Assembly (NCBI GenBank): GCA_013400975.1
Contig: WBMZ01012778.1
Span: 1-64,000 of the forward strand
Direction of reading: 5' to 3'
Length of the DNA: 64,000 nucleotides
Source of the DNA: Atrichornis clamosus
Lineage: Eukaryota > Chordata > Aves > Passeriformes > Menuridae
Below are positions 11,601 through 24,000 of this stretch, piece after piece. The position numbers were made by a program, and so were the translations under genes. The notes under the pieces were generated by a model that saw only the letters and a program-made list of their open reading frames with translations, ran no database searches and was not told the DNA's origin. Numbering within the stretch: position 1 is the first letter of the stretch; each line of letters begins with the position of its first letter.

Positions 11601-13887
11601 AATGGAACAGGAATCTAGGTAGAAATAATGCTGTGTGCCCTCGGAATCCAGTCACTGATCCTGGGAGACAACCAGGGCACAATCAAAAAGAGAAGACCAT
11701 AAAAAACTAATGTGCTGGTTGAAAATTATTTATCCAAGTGACTTGATGAATACCTATAAATAAGAAATACAATAGCACTGACTGGAGTTGGCTCAAAAAT
11801 TATCCACAATTAATAAATTGACCCATCCTATGTCCTGTGTTATTTTCCCTGACATTTTCACAAGCTACAAATCTGATAATACAATTAAATGACAAGTTCA
11901 ATCGCTTCTTTATTTCATGTATATGTATAATATAATATTTTATAGCTGTATTACAGAAAAGACTGTTTACTCACGTTGTATCTTCCCTAGCATAATTCAG
12001 AGCTTTGCTTGCCTAAGAAATTACTTGTCTGCTTTTGATTAAAAAAGCAAAACCTCATTGTTCCCATGGCAAATGAATTCAGTCTTTAAATGAAACTCAT
12101 TGTCACATCCTTTTCTGTACAGCAAAGGCATTCAGCTCCTGGAATGGCTTTAACCTCCAGCACAGCACTTTTGTGTCTGTATCTGATCCACCCATAATTC
12201 ATCCCACTTCCAAAGCTTCGTCAGTGTTTGTGCTCTGTACTTAGTTCTCAATGAACTGGCTATAACGCAGTAGTTACAGCTCCCTGGAAAATGACACACA
12301 GTAACTCTGTCAAGTTTTTTATTAGCTTGGATAGGTCTTTTATTTTAGCAAGGTCTTTTATTACCTCGGATTGCTTTGAACTAGTTCTGAAGTGGATGAG
12401 TGAAGACCTGGAGATCCAATTTTATATTGAGAGCCATTAATTTTTTTAACCGCAACCCCTTGATTATTGATAGGCTTTTGTTCTTTACAGTCGTTGCACA
12501 ACACATTGTTTGGAGTGAATCAGAGCACACAAACTTTCACAGCTACTTGCCAGAGTTTGGATGGATCACAACAACTGGCCGGCAGAAGTCCTCTGACTTT
12601 CAGGATGCAGGAGGCATCTGCTCTTGACCAGAAGCTAATCTGGTCCTTTCTGTTCCAAAATGTTTGTCAAAAAACATCATAAGAATGTTATAAAGAAAGG
12701 CAGCATCTGTAAATCTCAACCTGTGGTTATTATTTTGTCCATTAATCCTCACGTACACACAAACCCAGCTGATTTGGGATAGTTTAGAATTCCACCTCCA
12801 TAACTTCATGAATCAAGATGTACTCCATCAAAATAAATTAACAGGAATGAGGCAGAACAATGAGGATCAAGCTGTAAAAGCAGATAAACTAGAAAAGGAA
12901 AATTAAAATAAACAGAATTTAATTGAAAATTCAGTGTCAAAAATGGTGTAAATCCTTGCCAGAATTTCATGCAATTCACCCTAATCCCACTTCCCTGAGC
13001 CCAGTAACGGTTCTCTTCATTTACATGCTTTCAGTTATATTTTTAGGACTTCAACATTTGTTAAATTTGAACTGATCTCATAATCTAGGTTCCTTGTCCT
13101 GCGTAAAATAATAAAATGTGTCTTTGAAGAAATTTTGGAAAATGACCAAGAAATTAATTTGCTCCCTTTTTCTAATGGAGGCTTCTTTACATTATGAAAG
13201 CACTTAAATAATCTAAAGCTTTAAAGTTAAAATAGATTGCAAAATTTTTGATTGCCTTTTTGCTTTATAAAAAAGTGCTGAGAATACAAAATTTTGTTAA
13301 TGAACCACAGTACAATTTTCTTACAAGTTCAGTTGTTCAAAGATGCTTTCATTTTAAATTCAAACTTAAAAGACAACATTATTTAAAGTTGGAGTCCATT
13401 CAGGCTTTCAGGTCACTGAAATCAGCCTATTATTATTATCTGATGAAGTTTAATCCTTTTGTATGGATCAGTCTTATTTATGAATCAAACAAATCTTGTA
13501 TCAATCAAAAATTTCTTTTGTATTTAAGTTCTGTTACATTAAAATTCTCTTGGGATTGGGCTATGGCATGTAACATTTTCCTGTGTTGTCCCTTGGATTA
13601 TTTATGTCGTTGTGGCCTCCAGAGTCTCACAACCCAGGGTAAACACTCCTGCTATCGCCGATATGACAATCACTTGCACCGATCCCCACATTTGTCAAGC
13701 AGTTGAATAAATGGAAATCCATGTCTCCACAAGATCTGCTTCGAAAAGTTTCAGCTGTAGACTTGGCAACACAACAACTACAACAACAATAAAATCTCAT
13801 TTTTCCTGTAGTGTTACAGGCCCATTTCTGTTTCTTGGTCCTAGTATCTGTATTGCAGCCATGACTTACAAGGTGAAAGAACAAGGG
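8649..13887. other. Noncoding DNA, mainly AT-rich
   Basis: This stretch holds a pyrimidine tract at 10042-10077 and strongly AT-rich DNA at 11820-11945. A degenerate AGGTCTTTTATT-type duplication lies at about 12311-12363. The 152-codon open frame at 13248-13706 (+) is hydrophobic and lysine-rich, as expected from AT-rich noncoding DNA, and resembles nothing known. No exon or RNA gene is supported. Confidence 0.55.
10042..10077. repeat. Polypyrimidine (T/C-rich) tract
   Basis: About 36 bases of nearly pure T with interspersed C, ending in a run of about 16 T. It is low-complexity sequence and could be the decayed A tail of a retroposed copy read from the - strand, but no element body is recognisable beside it. 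Confidence 0.8.
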
Positions 13888-14142
13888 AAATGACTTTAAA
13901 CTGGAACAGGGCAAGTTTAGATTCCATCTTAGGAAGAAATTGTACCCTGTGAGGGTGCTGAGGCCCTGGCACAGGTTGCCCAGAGGAGCTGTGGCTGCCC
14001 CATCCCTGGAAGTGGTCAAGGCCAGGTTGGATGGGGCTTGGAGAACCTGATCTAGTGGAAGGTGTCCCTGCCATGGCGAGGGACTGGGACTAGATGGTCC
14101 TTAAGGTTCCTTCCAACCCAAACCATTCCATGCTTCTATGAC
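13888..14142 (+). mobile_element. CR1 LINE 3' fragment
   Basis: A clear CR1 3' end in + orientation. In order it has a TTTAAACTGGAACAGGGCAA start, AGGAAGAAATTGTACCCTGT, GGCACAGGTTGCCCAGAGGA, TGCCCCATCCCTGGAAGTGG, a CTAGTGGAAGGTGTCCCTGC block, GGTTCCTTCCAACCCAAACC and the tip CCATGCTTCTATGACTG, where the octamer-like ATTCTATG microsatellite is expected. Only the end of ORF2 and the 3' UTR remain, the usual 5' truncation. CR1 is the dominant avian LINE and is almost always dead on arrival in this form. Confidence 0.95.
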
Positions 14143-14303
14143 TGAGCAGTGGGGCCAGGAGCTGGACGGAGCACCTGCAGAAAGTCCTCAAGGAGCTGGA
14201 TGGTGATGGTAAATGTCCAGATGATGGCAAGTGTTTTGCTTTCCCAGGAGAAAAAGCAAGTCATGCTTGGCAGGATTTGGTCCTCTCTGCAGACCACCTA
14301 TGA
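14142..14303 (+). pseudogene. Possible degraded S100-like EF-hand fragment (tentative)
   Basis: Directly after the CR1 tip, the + frame in phase with 14175 reads LQKVLKELDGDGKC at 14175-14216 and then runs to a stop near 14303. KV(L/M)KELD.(D/N)GDG is the entry to the C-terminal EF-hand loop of S100 proteins. The residues after it (PDDGKCFAF) fit only loosely with the acidic or aromatic continuation expected, and no upstream helix or start is present. A processed or exonic relic is possible; a chance match in one of six frames is at least as likely. Reported mainly so it can be checked. Confidence 0.15.
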
Positions 14304-16320
14304 CCACAACACATCCTCAAAGGTTTGCATTTAAATCCCAAGCTTGAGAAGTTTTCACTTTCCTTATGGACTCTGTTGTCAAGATCTCCCAGACAGATTA
14401 CACTGTCCTGCTAAAAAATTCATACTGTAGGGATCAGCTAAAGTTAAATCTAAGAGAAACAATACATTACCCTGGGAATGGACTCATCTTTCAAACAGGC
14501 CATTTGCTGGATAAGATCTCACTGTGTGAGTAAAGGAAGCAGAGTCGGGACTAAATGGGCTGGAGAGGGCACAAGGAGCATCCCAGGAGCTGCACATTGC
14601 ATGTGGGATAGGGTCAAGGTGCTGCTGGGATGTCTCCTCCTCTGCTCCACCTTAAGGGAGAGAGGGTAGACTGCTTTGGAAATGTTTTAACCAATTATCC
14701 TTTAAAAAAAATCTTGAAGAAAATTATAAAATACAGAAAAAGAGTCTATAGGTGGGAAAGTTTCCATCAGGTTTTTTTTTTAAAAAGCACATTATATATG
14801 AGTTGCAATGCGAAGGAAAAGGCCAGCATCCTTGTGCAATCCTTGATGTATCCATGGCCATTCCCCTGGGTTGTGAAGAGAAGGTCTCAGAGCGCATGAA
14901 GACCCCTCACTGCTGTTTCTCCCCCTGTCCACAAACCTGCTCTTGACATTTTCACTGAAATAGAGCCCAGAGGGGTGCAGCCAGCACCTCCACAGGGCAC
15001 AAAGGCAGCAGGGGTAAAACACAGCCACAGCAGCTGGTGCTGAGCCCCAAGAACACGAATCCCCATCCTGTCCCTCTTCCTCCCACGACTTTCTCAGCTC
15101 CACGTGCACATCCCGTGCCCTGTTTGTCCCCATTGCTGGGTCAGAGGGAGAGTGCGTTTGTCCCATTATCAACACAATGATAACCTGCCAGCTGATAAAA
15201 GGCAGAAATTTCTGGAAACCTTCACAATGGAAGTCAATGCTTGAATTCATTTAATCCCCACCCTAACCCAGTCCCCCTGTCAGCCAGCCACAAAGCCCTT
15301 AATTTCACTGTTAAGAAACAATTATCACAAATTTTAGCCAGTATCTGGCCCATTAAGACTTCCTGTACACATTTCTCCTCTTTGTTTTGGTAAAAATAAA
15401 ATTATTTTATAGACATTGGTGTTTACTTACTTTTTCCAATCCCTCACGTATCTGCCACCCAGAAATACCTAAACACCAGCAGGTTTTCAAAATTTATTCC
15501 TCAGAATTCCTAAAACGTTTCTCTGGCAAAAAAAAAAAGGAACAATGATTCAGGAAAGCCTTTCAAGATCAAAAGAATTATAATTAATTTGCTAATGTGG
15601 GAAAATACCCCAAATACTTGTTAATAAAATTGTATTTTACTTTCTTAATGTTTCTGCTGAGAAGTCAAACTATTTACTCAATGCCAGCAGGATCATCCCT
15701 ACTGAGAGAAGTTAAAAAATGTGATGGGTTGAACTTATCTTAAAACATCGTAAAAGTACTGTGACTTCCTTTCCATCCCACTGAAAAATTGGGATCAGTT
15801 GCTCAGGTACAGCAGTCACTAGTTAGAGTTAATACTAATACATTTTGTGAATTAAAAAATTTACCGACTGTAATACTGTTTAACATGGGATGCAATCCTT
15901 CAAAAAACATGAAAAATGTTAACGTTGTGGGAAATTTTGCAAGTGAGGGAGACAAGAGAAATATAAGTAGATTTTAAAAAGAAAAAGGTTGAAACAGCTC
16001 ATGTTAATGACAGAAAGTAATTGTAGTATCTTATATTTGACTACTAAATGAATTCTATTTCATCAACATTTCTATAGAAACAGCAGCTAAAAACTGATTA
16101 TGTTTGGTTTTGGGGAATTAATTGTGCAAATAAACTCCTACAAAAATTTAATTCCTACATTATTGTGAGAACTTTCAAGTGAGACTCACAGTTTTTCTGT
16201 AGCCTAGTAACAGTGATATTCGCAAATGGATGCTCTGAAACTGGTTTAAGATTGCAAAATTAATTCTTTTTGTTAGTGTACTTGTTTTAATCCAAAGAGA
16301 AATGAAAGCAAGGCAGAGTA
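14304..16320. other. Noncoding DNA, no feature recognised
   Basis: A moderately GC-rich part (about 14880-15290) is followed by AT-rich DNA. A 152-codon open frame on the - strand (14792-15250) sits in the GC-richer part but has no family resemblance and no flanking splice logic. A short A run lies at about 15529-15538. No RNA gene or clear repeat was seen. Confidence 0.55.
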
Positions 16321-16410
16321 AATCACAGAATCACAGCATCACAGAATGGACTAGGTTGGAAAAGACCTTCAAGATCATCAAGTCCAACCCATGACCTACC
16401 ACCTCCTCGA
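16321..16410 (-). mobile_element. CR1 LINE 3' tip, - strand
   Basis: AATCACAGAATCACAGCATC is followed by AGGTTGGAAAAGACCTTCAA and ATCATCAAGTCCAACCC. This is the reverse-complemented 3' terminus of CR1, with two to three copies of the ATTCTGTG-type terminal repeat. Homology fades after about 16410, so only about 90 bases survive. A second CR1 in the opposite orientation starts 290 bases to the right. Confidence 0.9.
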
Positions 16411-16701
16411 AGTGAAATGCAGTATTGTAGGAAGACCTGTGCATGCACAACACAAATATCAAGGCCCAACAGTCCACACCAGCCGAGCAGTGAATTTCAT
16501 GAGATCTGAAGGAAAGGGCAGAGTGATGGAGCAGGTTTTTCTGGACCAAAATGCCAGCTCCTAATTTCATTTTCAGTGTGACCTTAATAAGCAGAGTCGG
16601 TTGCAACAGTATGGGGAATTCAAAGGGAGAACTCAGACATCTGCATGCCTACATCAACAAAAACAATAATAAAACCTCCCAACAACCCCAGACAACTCAT
16701 T

Positions 16702-16866
16702 GCCCAGAAAAGCTATGGATGCCCCATCCCTGGAAGTGTTCCAGGCCAGGCTGGAGAGGGCTTGGAGCAACCTGGTCTAGTGGAAGGTGTCCCTGCCTCT
16801 GACAAAGTGGAGGGAACGAGATGGCCTTCAAGATCCCTTCCAACTCAAGCTATTCCAGGATTTCGC
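16702..16866 (+). mobile_element. CR1 LINE 3' fragment, + strand
   Basis: GATGCCCCATCCCTGGAAGT, then GCCAGGCTGGAGAGGGCTTG, a CTGGTCTAGTGGAAGGTGTC block and CCCTTCCAACTCAAGCTATT form a typical CR1 3' UTR, truncated at its 5' end. It lies head-to-head with the - strand CR1 tip to its left, so the two share a complementary segment of roughly 60-90 bases. Confidence 0.93.
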
Positions 16867-17459
16867 AAAAATCAGAACCAGCTGCTTATTTAGCTTTCAT
16901 ATTTGCCAAAAATCTTTCATATGAGGCTAGAGCAGTTTTTCTTCTAAGACAGTGGGGTGGTGGTTCATGGGGACCCAACTCCTCAACCCTGCTGGAGGAG
17001 TGAGCAACATCACAATCTTGTGTAATCCAGCCTGGCGAGAGGCTGCTGTGTGCGAGGACTTGAGCCTGAGGACAATTCCTCAGTCTGCATCATAAGTCCA
17101 CATCAAAAACCACAGTTCCTTCCCAAGCAGCTGACTCCCCTGTTTCTACCAACATTTCCTTCCTTTAAGTTCAGGACTCACTACAGAATGAAAATAAAGA
17201 GCCAACAGGAGATAGCAGTTTGAAGAATTCATCCAACAACCTGCAATGTCACCAACAAGAGCTGGAACTAAACATGTCTGGGAAGACAAATTCCTTAACT
17301 GTTCAGTGCTGAAGGACATGGTAGGTAACATTAACTTGGCTAATTGTTTACTTGCTTAGCTAATCTAACATAATCTGCATTGATTGGATTTTGATTTCAT
17401 GCTGGATGAGTATACTGCTTCTCTGTGCCTTTCAGTTAATTTGTGGACCGTACCAAAAA

Positions 17460-17610
17460 GACATTTTTATAACACGTTTAACGCTCCAAAGCTACGAGGG
17501 AACAGCAGCAAGAGCGAAGGAGGCCAGCTCTGCTGGTATTAAAAGGGTCATTAAACTCAGCATTAGGTAAAGGTCTTGTTTTGGGTTGCATTCAACGCGC
17601 CTGATTAAAA
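17460..17610. promoter_or_regulatory. CpG-retaining patch, candidate regulatory element
   Basis: Six CpGs lie between 17475 and 17599 in a region where CpG is otherwise very rare. The patch also carries homeobox-like ATTA words (CATTAAAC, GATTAAAA). CpG retention in methylated background DNA can reflect constraint or hypomethylation. There is no repeat or exon here that would explain it. Function is unproven. Confidence 0.3.
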
Positions 17611-19508
17611 ATGAAGTGTAAGCAAAAGGCATTGAAGAGAAATGTTCAAATGCAAACTGCAGTGCTGGTCCTTGTGTGTGTAACTATACAGAGTTTATGG
17701 ACACTCACTCTCTTATTCAAACTCCTTCCACACATCTTTAAAGATCTCAAAGCCTCAGTTCGTGGGCTCAATACTCCAGTGGTTTAAGGGTGAATATGTT
17801 ATAACAAGCGTAACAAGACTACCATTTACTTAATAAATCCTAAACATTCACATGAGAAGAATAGAGGTAATTTTAAGCCTAATGAAATCTATAAATACAT
17901 AAGGTTTTGATCACTTTTCTGAGTTTTACTGCCATGGGGCTGGAAAGTTCCCTGAGAGTTTATTTAAAGCATTTATTGCTTTGAACAGAAGAAGGAAGGG
18001 AGTACAGAATTTGGCCTAAAGAAATTAAGTCTCAACTTTGATGGAGGTAATCTGCAGAAATATAGAACTTATTGCATTGAATGCTATGGAATTTTGATGT
18101 ATAAACAATACTTACTCCAGCATAGGAGTTTGGAATTACTGTTCTCGGTAAAAAATGAAAAATCTTGGATGGCTTCATGGACCTTTAATAGGTGACGAAG
18201 TTCACAGCCCTCACCTTGAAGCCTCCAGTTGAAATTTAGATTGATTGTGACTAAAAGTAATTTCTGTCTGTCAGCTCATGTGAAGAGAGTTACTTCATTT
18301 CATAACAAATGTGTGGCCAACAGCCTAAAAATTATTAGCACAATTTAACAAATCCATTTGCAGTCCCAGGGGCACCATGGATGGGTGGAAGTCAATCCTG
18401 CCTGTCCAGGGCTGAGTGAAGTCAAGGTGGGGTAGGGAAAAAAATCAGGAGCAAATCTATGAGTGTTGTAATTCTTCTGTGGAAGAGCTCACAAATTTAA
18501 TTTCTTAAGCCTCTCTATAGGAGTAAAATTTGTCTGTTTCCACACAGAAGGTTGCTGGCTGTCTAATGTATGATTTTTGTTCCACAGAGGTAGTTTTCTG
18601 GTTTGCAAAAAAGGAAAATGAGCATTTTAGGTCACGATCCCTTGGGAAGGAGATTATTTTCTACAGATAATAACGTGCCTTTTTCTGTCCTAGGAGGGCA
18701 ATGCTAGCAAATGCCAAAACCAAGGTTCAGTTGTGTGCCTCAGTCAAATCCCAAAATTAGGTGGGATGAGCCAAGCCATATTGCCTCAGCTTGCTCTGCT
18801 GCAAATGCTGAATCACAAAGACTTTCCAACACAGTTCCTATTACCTAATTCAATATACGTTCTTCTATTTCAAATAAAACTGAAGAAGCTATGAAGCAAA
18901 GAAATAAGCCTATACTCATCCAAATTTTAAATTATTTTTGCTCATATCTGAGAAAAGTTCACTGCCTTTCCTGGAGTAATTGATGTGTTTGTAGAAAAGG
19001 AATTTAAAGGACCCAGAAAGCATGTTCATGAAAAGTGGATTGCAGCTCTTCCTAAATAAATGTGCCAGGCAAAATGTTTGCAAACATATCCATTCAGGAA
19101 CCTGAAGTGCAAAGCGATTTCTCTGTCCAATCACAGCTGAAAGTATTCATCTCATTTAGCAATAATAATCAGCTATTAAACTTAAATAATAATTAAGAAG
19201 TAGTCATTGCCTATTAGTGACAATCCTGGGAAGGGAAAGTGAGTGTGAATTAAGGCTACTGGCAAAGGATGCTTCCAGCTTTATTGTTCTAGTTAATTCT
19301 CATGTTGGCACTGCTTCACGCTGCTGTACTATACATGCAGAATATGGGAGTAAATCCAACAAAGTCACACTTGAAAACCCTTATTTTACTGCTAGGGTTA
19401 TTGTAGATCATATAGTACAAGGTGTCCAACAAGATAACTATTCATGGACAAAAAAAAAAAAGGCAAATCTCGCTAAATCAAAATAAATTATTACTGTGAC
19501 ATGAGATT

Positions 19509-19560
19509 TTTATATATGTGTGTTTATCTTTGTATATATATATGTATACATGTATCTATG
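19509..19560. repeat. Imperfect (TA/TG)n microsatellite
   Basis: About 52 bases of alternating T-A and T-G steps (TATATATGTGTGTTTATC, then TGTATATATATATGTATACA). It is an interrupted, probably old microsatellite. Confidence 0.85.
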
Positions 19561-19837
19561 ATAAATGTCTGTGGACTGAATTTTACAAAAATCTGTCAAG
19601 ATAGTTCTATGCTAAGTAGAGACTGCATTTAATTGAGGACTGAATTATTTATTTTGACCTGGGGCAGCTTTAAATGATGAACTTTTCACATTTGATTTTT
19701 TACATCAGAGTACAGTCAACATTTTTCTCCCTGTGCAGGTCCCACTCTTTCTTGGTCAGCTCAGTTTTTTCAGTTGTTGTAAGGGCCAAGTTCTGTCCTT
19801 CAGTGAGGAAAGCAGGATTGATTTCAGTCAGCAGTGA

Positions 19838-19852
19838 TGTGTGTGTGTGTGC
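19838..19852. repeat. (TG)n microsatellite
   Basis: About seven TG dinucleotides in a row (GTGTGTGTGTGTG). Short and ordinary, but potentially length-variable. Confidence 0.7.
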
Positions 19853-20967
19853 ACCCAAGGTCTGGCTTTTGTTCTGTATGGAACAACCACTCTCACTGAT
19901 TTATGCCCTATATTTTCAAAAATGCAATAATAGCTTTGCATCATCTAGATCAGAAACATGTAAATTATCCGACAAGCCGAGATGCAGGAGGGCAGAAGAA
20001 CACCTTCATCAGGTCAAGAAAAGTGATTATTTCCATGGCTACCAGCAACTCTTAATTGCCATAATAGACTCTTATTCAGGAAGAAGTAGTTAGGTTTGCA
20101 AAGAAGAGTGATTATATACTTTGTGACAAAACCATTAACTACAGAGAAAAGTTCTCAAAGTACTACTGAAATATGGAACAAAATACAGGCAGCTGCTTGG
20201 CACCTCCAGGAATAGTACACAGAGTGTTCTTAGTCATCCATGTCTTCTGCAGTGAAAGCAACACAAATATCTTGTTAAAATATATTAATTACCATAATAT
20301 TTCTGGTTAGCAACCCAACATAAATAGAAGTATTAGATCTCCAGTTCCCCATCTTGTGGTTCCTACTGATTTTTGCTGCAAAACTTCCAGATAATCAACA
20401 CAATGTTAAGTAAAAACAAGCCAGCTTTTCTGGTGAGACTCTACTGGTTCCCAGTTTGCCACTAATAGAAAGCTAGTCCATTAACGATGTGGGAAAACAA
20501 CGGATGTCTAAAACTGTGACACTGGAAAGAATAATAGCTGACCTTCAGGATAAATACCGTAAAATACAAATTCACTTGGCCTAGCCCAGATAAAGATTAA
20601 TTTTGAATATTTCACTCCCCAAGGCTAAAAGTGTTCTAAATTTAGGTAACACACTTTTTTCTTAATGTTTTGTAATATTAAAAGTACTTCAAAATAAAGA
20701 CTGCAATCAAAGCACACAACTCATGCAACTGTTAATATTTGGAAGGTTTCATGAAAGGGTCAATCAGTTATGGCAGTGCTCTGTGGTGTGATTTAAACCT
20801 GTGGTAGAAAGTTACAGATTCTACTGGTAGGGACAGCAGCTTTCTGAGGACAGTAGCTCTGGTGTTCAGCCTTGGAAGCTTAGAGGAGAAGGTGAGTTGG
20901 TTTTGCTGGGCTTTCTGTGTAGAAATGTTCTCTGCACCACTGATGTTTTCCAAGAAAATAGTGTTCT

Positions 20968-21030
20968 GGAATCATGGAATCATAGAATGGTTAGGGTTGG
21001 AAGGGGCCTTATAGATTATCTAGTTACCAA
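20968..21030 (-). mobile_element. CR1 LINE 3' tip, - strand
   Basis: GGAATCATGGAATCATAGAA is followed by TGGTTAGGGTTGGAAGGGGC and CTTATAGATTATCTAGTTACC. This is the reverse complement of the CR1 terminus (octamer repeat tip plus the GGTTGGAAGGGACCT block). Only about 60 bases survive and no body is recognisable to the right. Confidence 0.88.
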
Positions 21031-24000
21031 CACAGATGGTTTGGAAGACTTAAAAGATATGAAGTTGTACAGGGAATCATAATAGTTGAAGACTGCATTC
21101 CATCATTCTGTAAAAAAATCATTGCAATTCAATAGGTTAATGCAAAATTATTGAAAAACATGATTATACTCCAAACCTCACCCCAAGGCTGCCTTGTCTT
21201 TTCAGACTTTGATCTCATCAGAGTGTAGAGCATTTACTATTCTGAATTTATGTAGTTCCTGGCAAAACGCAGCCCAGTTTTTGATAGTTACCCAAGTTTT
21301 ATCATAATGAATGACTGCAGCCGCAGTGGGAGCTCAGTCTGTGAGGGTGGAGGTTACAGTGAGTGTTTCTGACCCATTTACGTGTTGGGAAGGGCCAGTG
21401 CAGGTGACACCAGTGTCTAACTCTTACATGACCATGAGCTTAAACCTTACAGTATATCTACACCAAATTTCACACCACAAAGTGTCTTTCAAGATAGGTT
21501 AAAAAAGAGCAATTTTGCTCATTGTGAAACAAAAGTACTAAAGCACCTTTTGATTATAATACAGAGAAAAGATGGTATTGAGTGATGCATCTGTCTGCCA
21601 GGTCTTGAAAGGAAATACAATGTGCTTTGACTTACCTAGTGCTCACTTGAGGCATTCAATCTAAACAGTCATTTCAGAGTTTTACAGAAGACAATACAAA
21701 ATACCATGCAATCATGGACAAGAGCTTTTGATGACAAAGAGCAAACAGACAGGGAATCCTTTCAGGTTCAAAATATAGATAAAAGGACATTTTTGTATTT
21801 CCAAATGATACTCAAGGCTCAGGTGCTGCAGACAATACAAAAATAATGTAATATTGCTTCTCTCCAATGCACTTTTACTTCTGGAGTTAGTTCACCTATA
21901 TTGATTCACTGATGGTGCTTATTCTCTCTCAGCTTCACACACCCCCTTTTGTATGAGGTCAGTGCACAATGTAAAAATAATACTGAACCTAGAAGGAAAA
22001 AAGTAAGGGTATTTGTGAGACTAGAGTTGAAACTGCCTCCTTGCTCCATTTAATTCTTTAAGAACATAAAGCAGAAAATTCTTTCATGTCTTGTTTCTAT
22101 TGTCTGTCCTATTTGATGATTTTTTCCAAAGCAAATAAAGAAAACACACCTGTTACCTTGAAGTTCTAATCAAGTATTCTGCATATTGGTTGGGGAAGAG
22201 GAGAAAATGGAAGAAAGAAGAAAAAGGAATAGATATACCTGCTCCTCCCATGCCACAGACAACTATAGTTTCCAAGAGTTTTATTTATAAACAATTTTCA
22301 ATGGCTTCAGTGGAAATTCTCTTGAAGCATAAATTCTGATCTAAGGCTCAGAAGAAAGTTTATAAAATCAAAGGTGGCTCCTACAGGCAACACGCACACA
22401 CACTGTTTAAATTAAGTTGTGCCCAGTGAGCAGGACCCCAGTGCTGTGAGTTCGAGCTGGTGCAAACACCCTGGCATCAGTGGGGCTCTACACTGACCTT
22501 ACGAGCCTTTCATCAGTCTTTAGCATGTGGGTGACCTGGGAAACAACAGCCACACATTCATTATTCAAATGCTATGTGGAATGTAGAACACATGACAAAA
22601 GCTGGCATGTTAATTCTGATGTTACTCCAGAATCTGACAAACAGTAGTATTAACCCTAGATGTTACTCCTAGGGAGTTTTCTGTCTACCTGCTTAGCACA
22701 TTGAGTCCTCCATGAATAAATTATTTTGATCATTTTTTTGGGATTTGCTTGCATTCTTTAGAAAGTAAATTAGAATAGAAAGTGACCAATAGCTCTTAGG
22801 CTAAACCTTAGAACTGGACACCCACTTACAACTGCATCAACAGAATTAATACAATAGTACCCTCTAGTCAATCGTAGAGAGCAGAATAGGGAGATAGATT
22901 GCTGAATAAAGGCAAATCAAAAAAAGAGAGGTTTGATGTATTTTTTAGTAGAATATTCATTTTTCAGGTTATACGCTGATAAAGGTCATGGATGATAGTG
23001 ACTCATTATTGACTGATCAAAGGCCATCAACGTCAGCAGGAGTCTCCCAGGAGCCTCAATCAATCACTGTTGTCAGGTGTAAGTCAGTTATTTCCTTTTG
23101 TAGACTTTGTCAGTGTGAAAATTGGCTTAGACTGTGGTGAGTGTGAACAGCAGCCCCTAAGACCCATCAGCACCCTCCTGGACAGGTTCTCGGGCGTAGG
23201 AGAAGGCATCTTTCAGGAGAGAGAAGCAAGAGGAGACCAGTATCAGAAAATAGATAAGGTTGGGAGAAAGACTAAGATGCCTTAGGGGCACCTGAGAGGG
23301 TAAGAAATGAGACAAATATGCACTCAGAGTAAAAATAAATATTTCTTTTGTAACTAAAGGAAGGTAAACATGCCCCCAGAACTCAAGGGAGCTGCAGCCA
23401 TCTGCTTTTACAGGGGCCTTTCATAGTACCATACTATCCTCCTGCTTGTAAAGAACATTTCACTCCTGCTCCTTTAGTCTTCATTGGAAAATATCAAAAC
23501 CAGACCTGAAATTCATCTTGAGTTGGGCATAATATAACTTGGGCACCAACTGAGAATTTTGGACAAACATCTGCATATAGATGATAGACACAAAGAATTG
23601 CTCTGTTGGTCCTTCAGCATTTCCTGACCCTTTCTCTTTTAAATGCCAACTTTTTATAGGTTCTTGTCCCTTTTTTATTCTTCATAAAACCACTTTCAGT
23701 CCAGCATAATTTTCCAGGCAAACTGCACACTTGTCAGATCACCTGATTAAGAGCCCTGTACTCATTACTATAAAAAACAACATGCTCGCTGAATCATTAA
23801 AAAGCAGACTGGTCAGTAATAATAATCAGTTTTCTGCTAATAAATACTGCTCAGTGTGCCTAATTCTGTGTCCTACTCAAATACCAACAATGAAGAATTT
23901 AGCTTTCAAAAAGTACATTACTAAGTGTACTATTAGTGCATTGGTCTTAGTAAGGAACATTACTACTGTCTTGAAAGGGCAGCCAGTTCATGTATTAATT

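Larger units (their letters stand above)
16867..20967. other. Noncoding DNA with a CpG-retaining patch
   Basis: Mostly AT-rich sequence. The notable part is 17460-17610, which keeps six CpG dinucleotides (see its own entry). TG and TA microsatellites lie at 19838-19852 and 19509-19560. The 89-codon frame at 19217-19486 and the 139-codon frame at 19674-20093 (+) show no known domains. No exon or RNA gene is supported. Confidence 0.55.

Noticed and set aside
13248..13706. 152-codon open frame (+) with hydrophobic, aromatic-rich product
   Set aside because: The residue bias is that of AT-rich noncoding DNA. There is no signal peptide logic, no domain and no splice context.
14792..15250. 152-codon open frame (-)
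   Set aside because: It has random-looking composition, no family motif, overlapping frames on the other strand and no splice signals of note.
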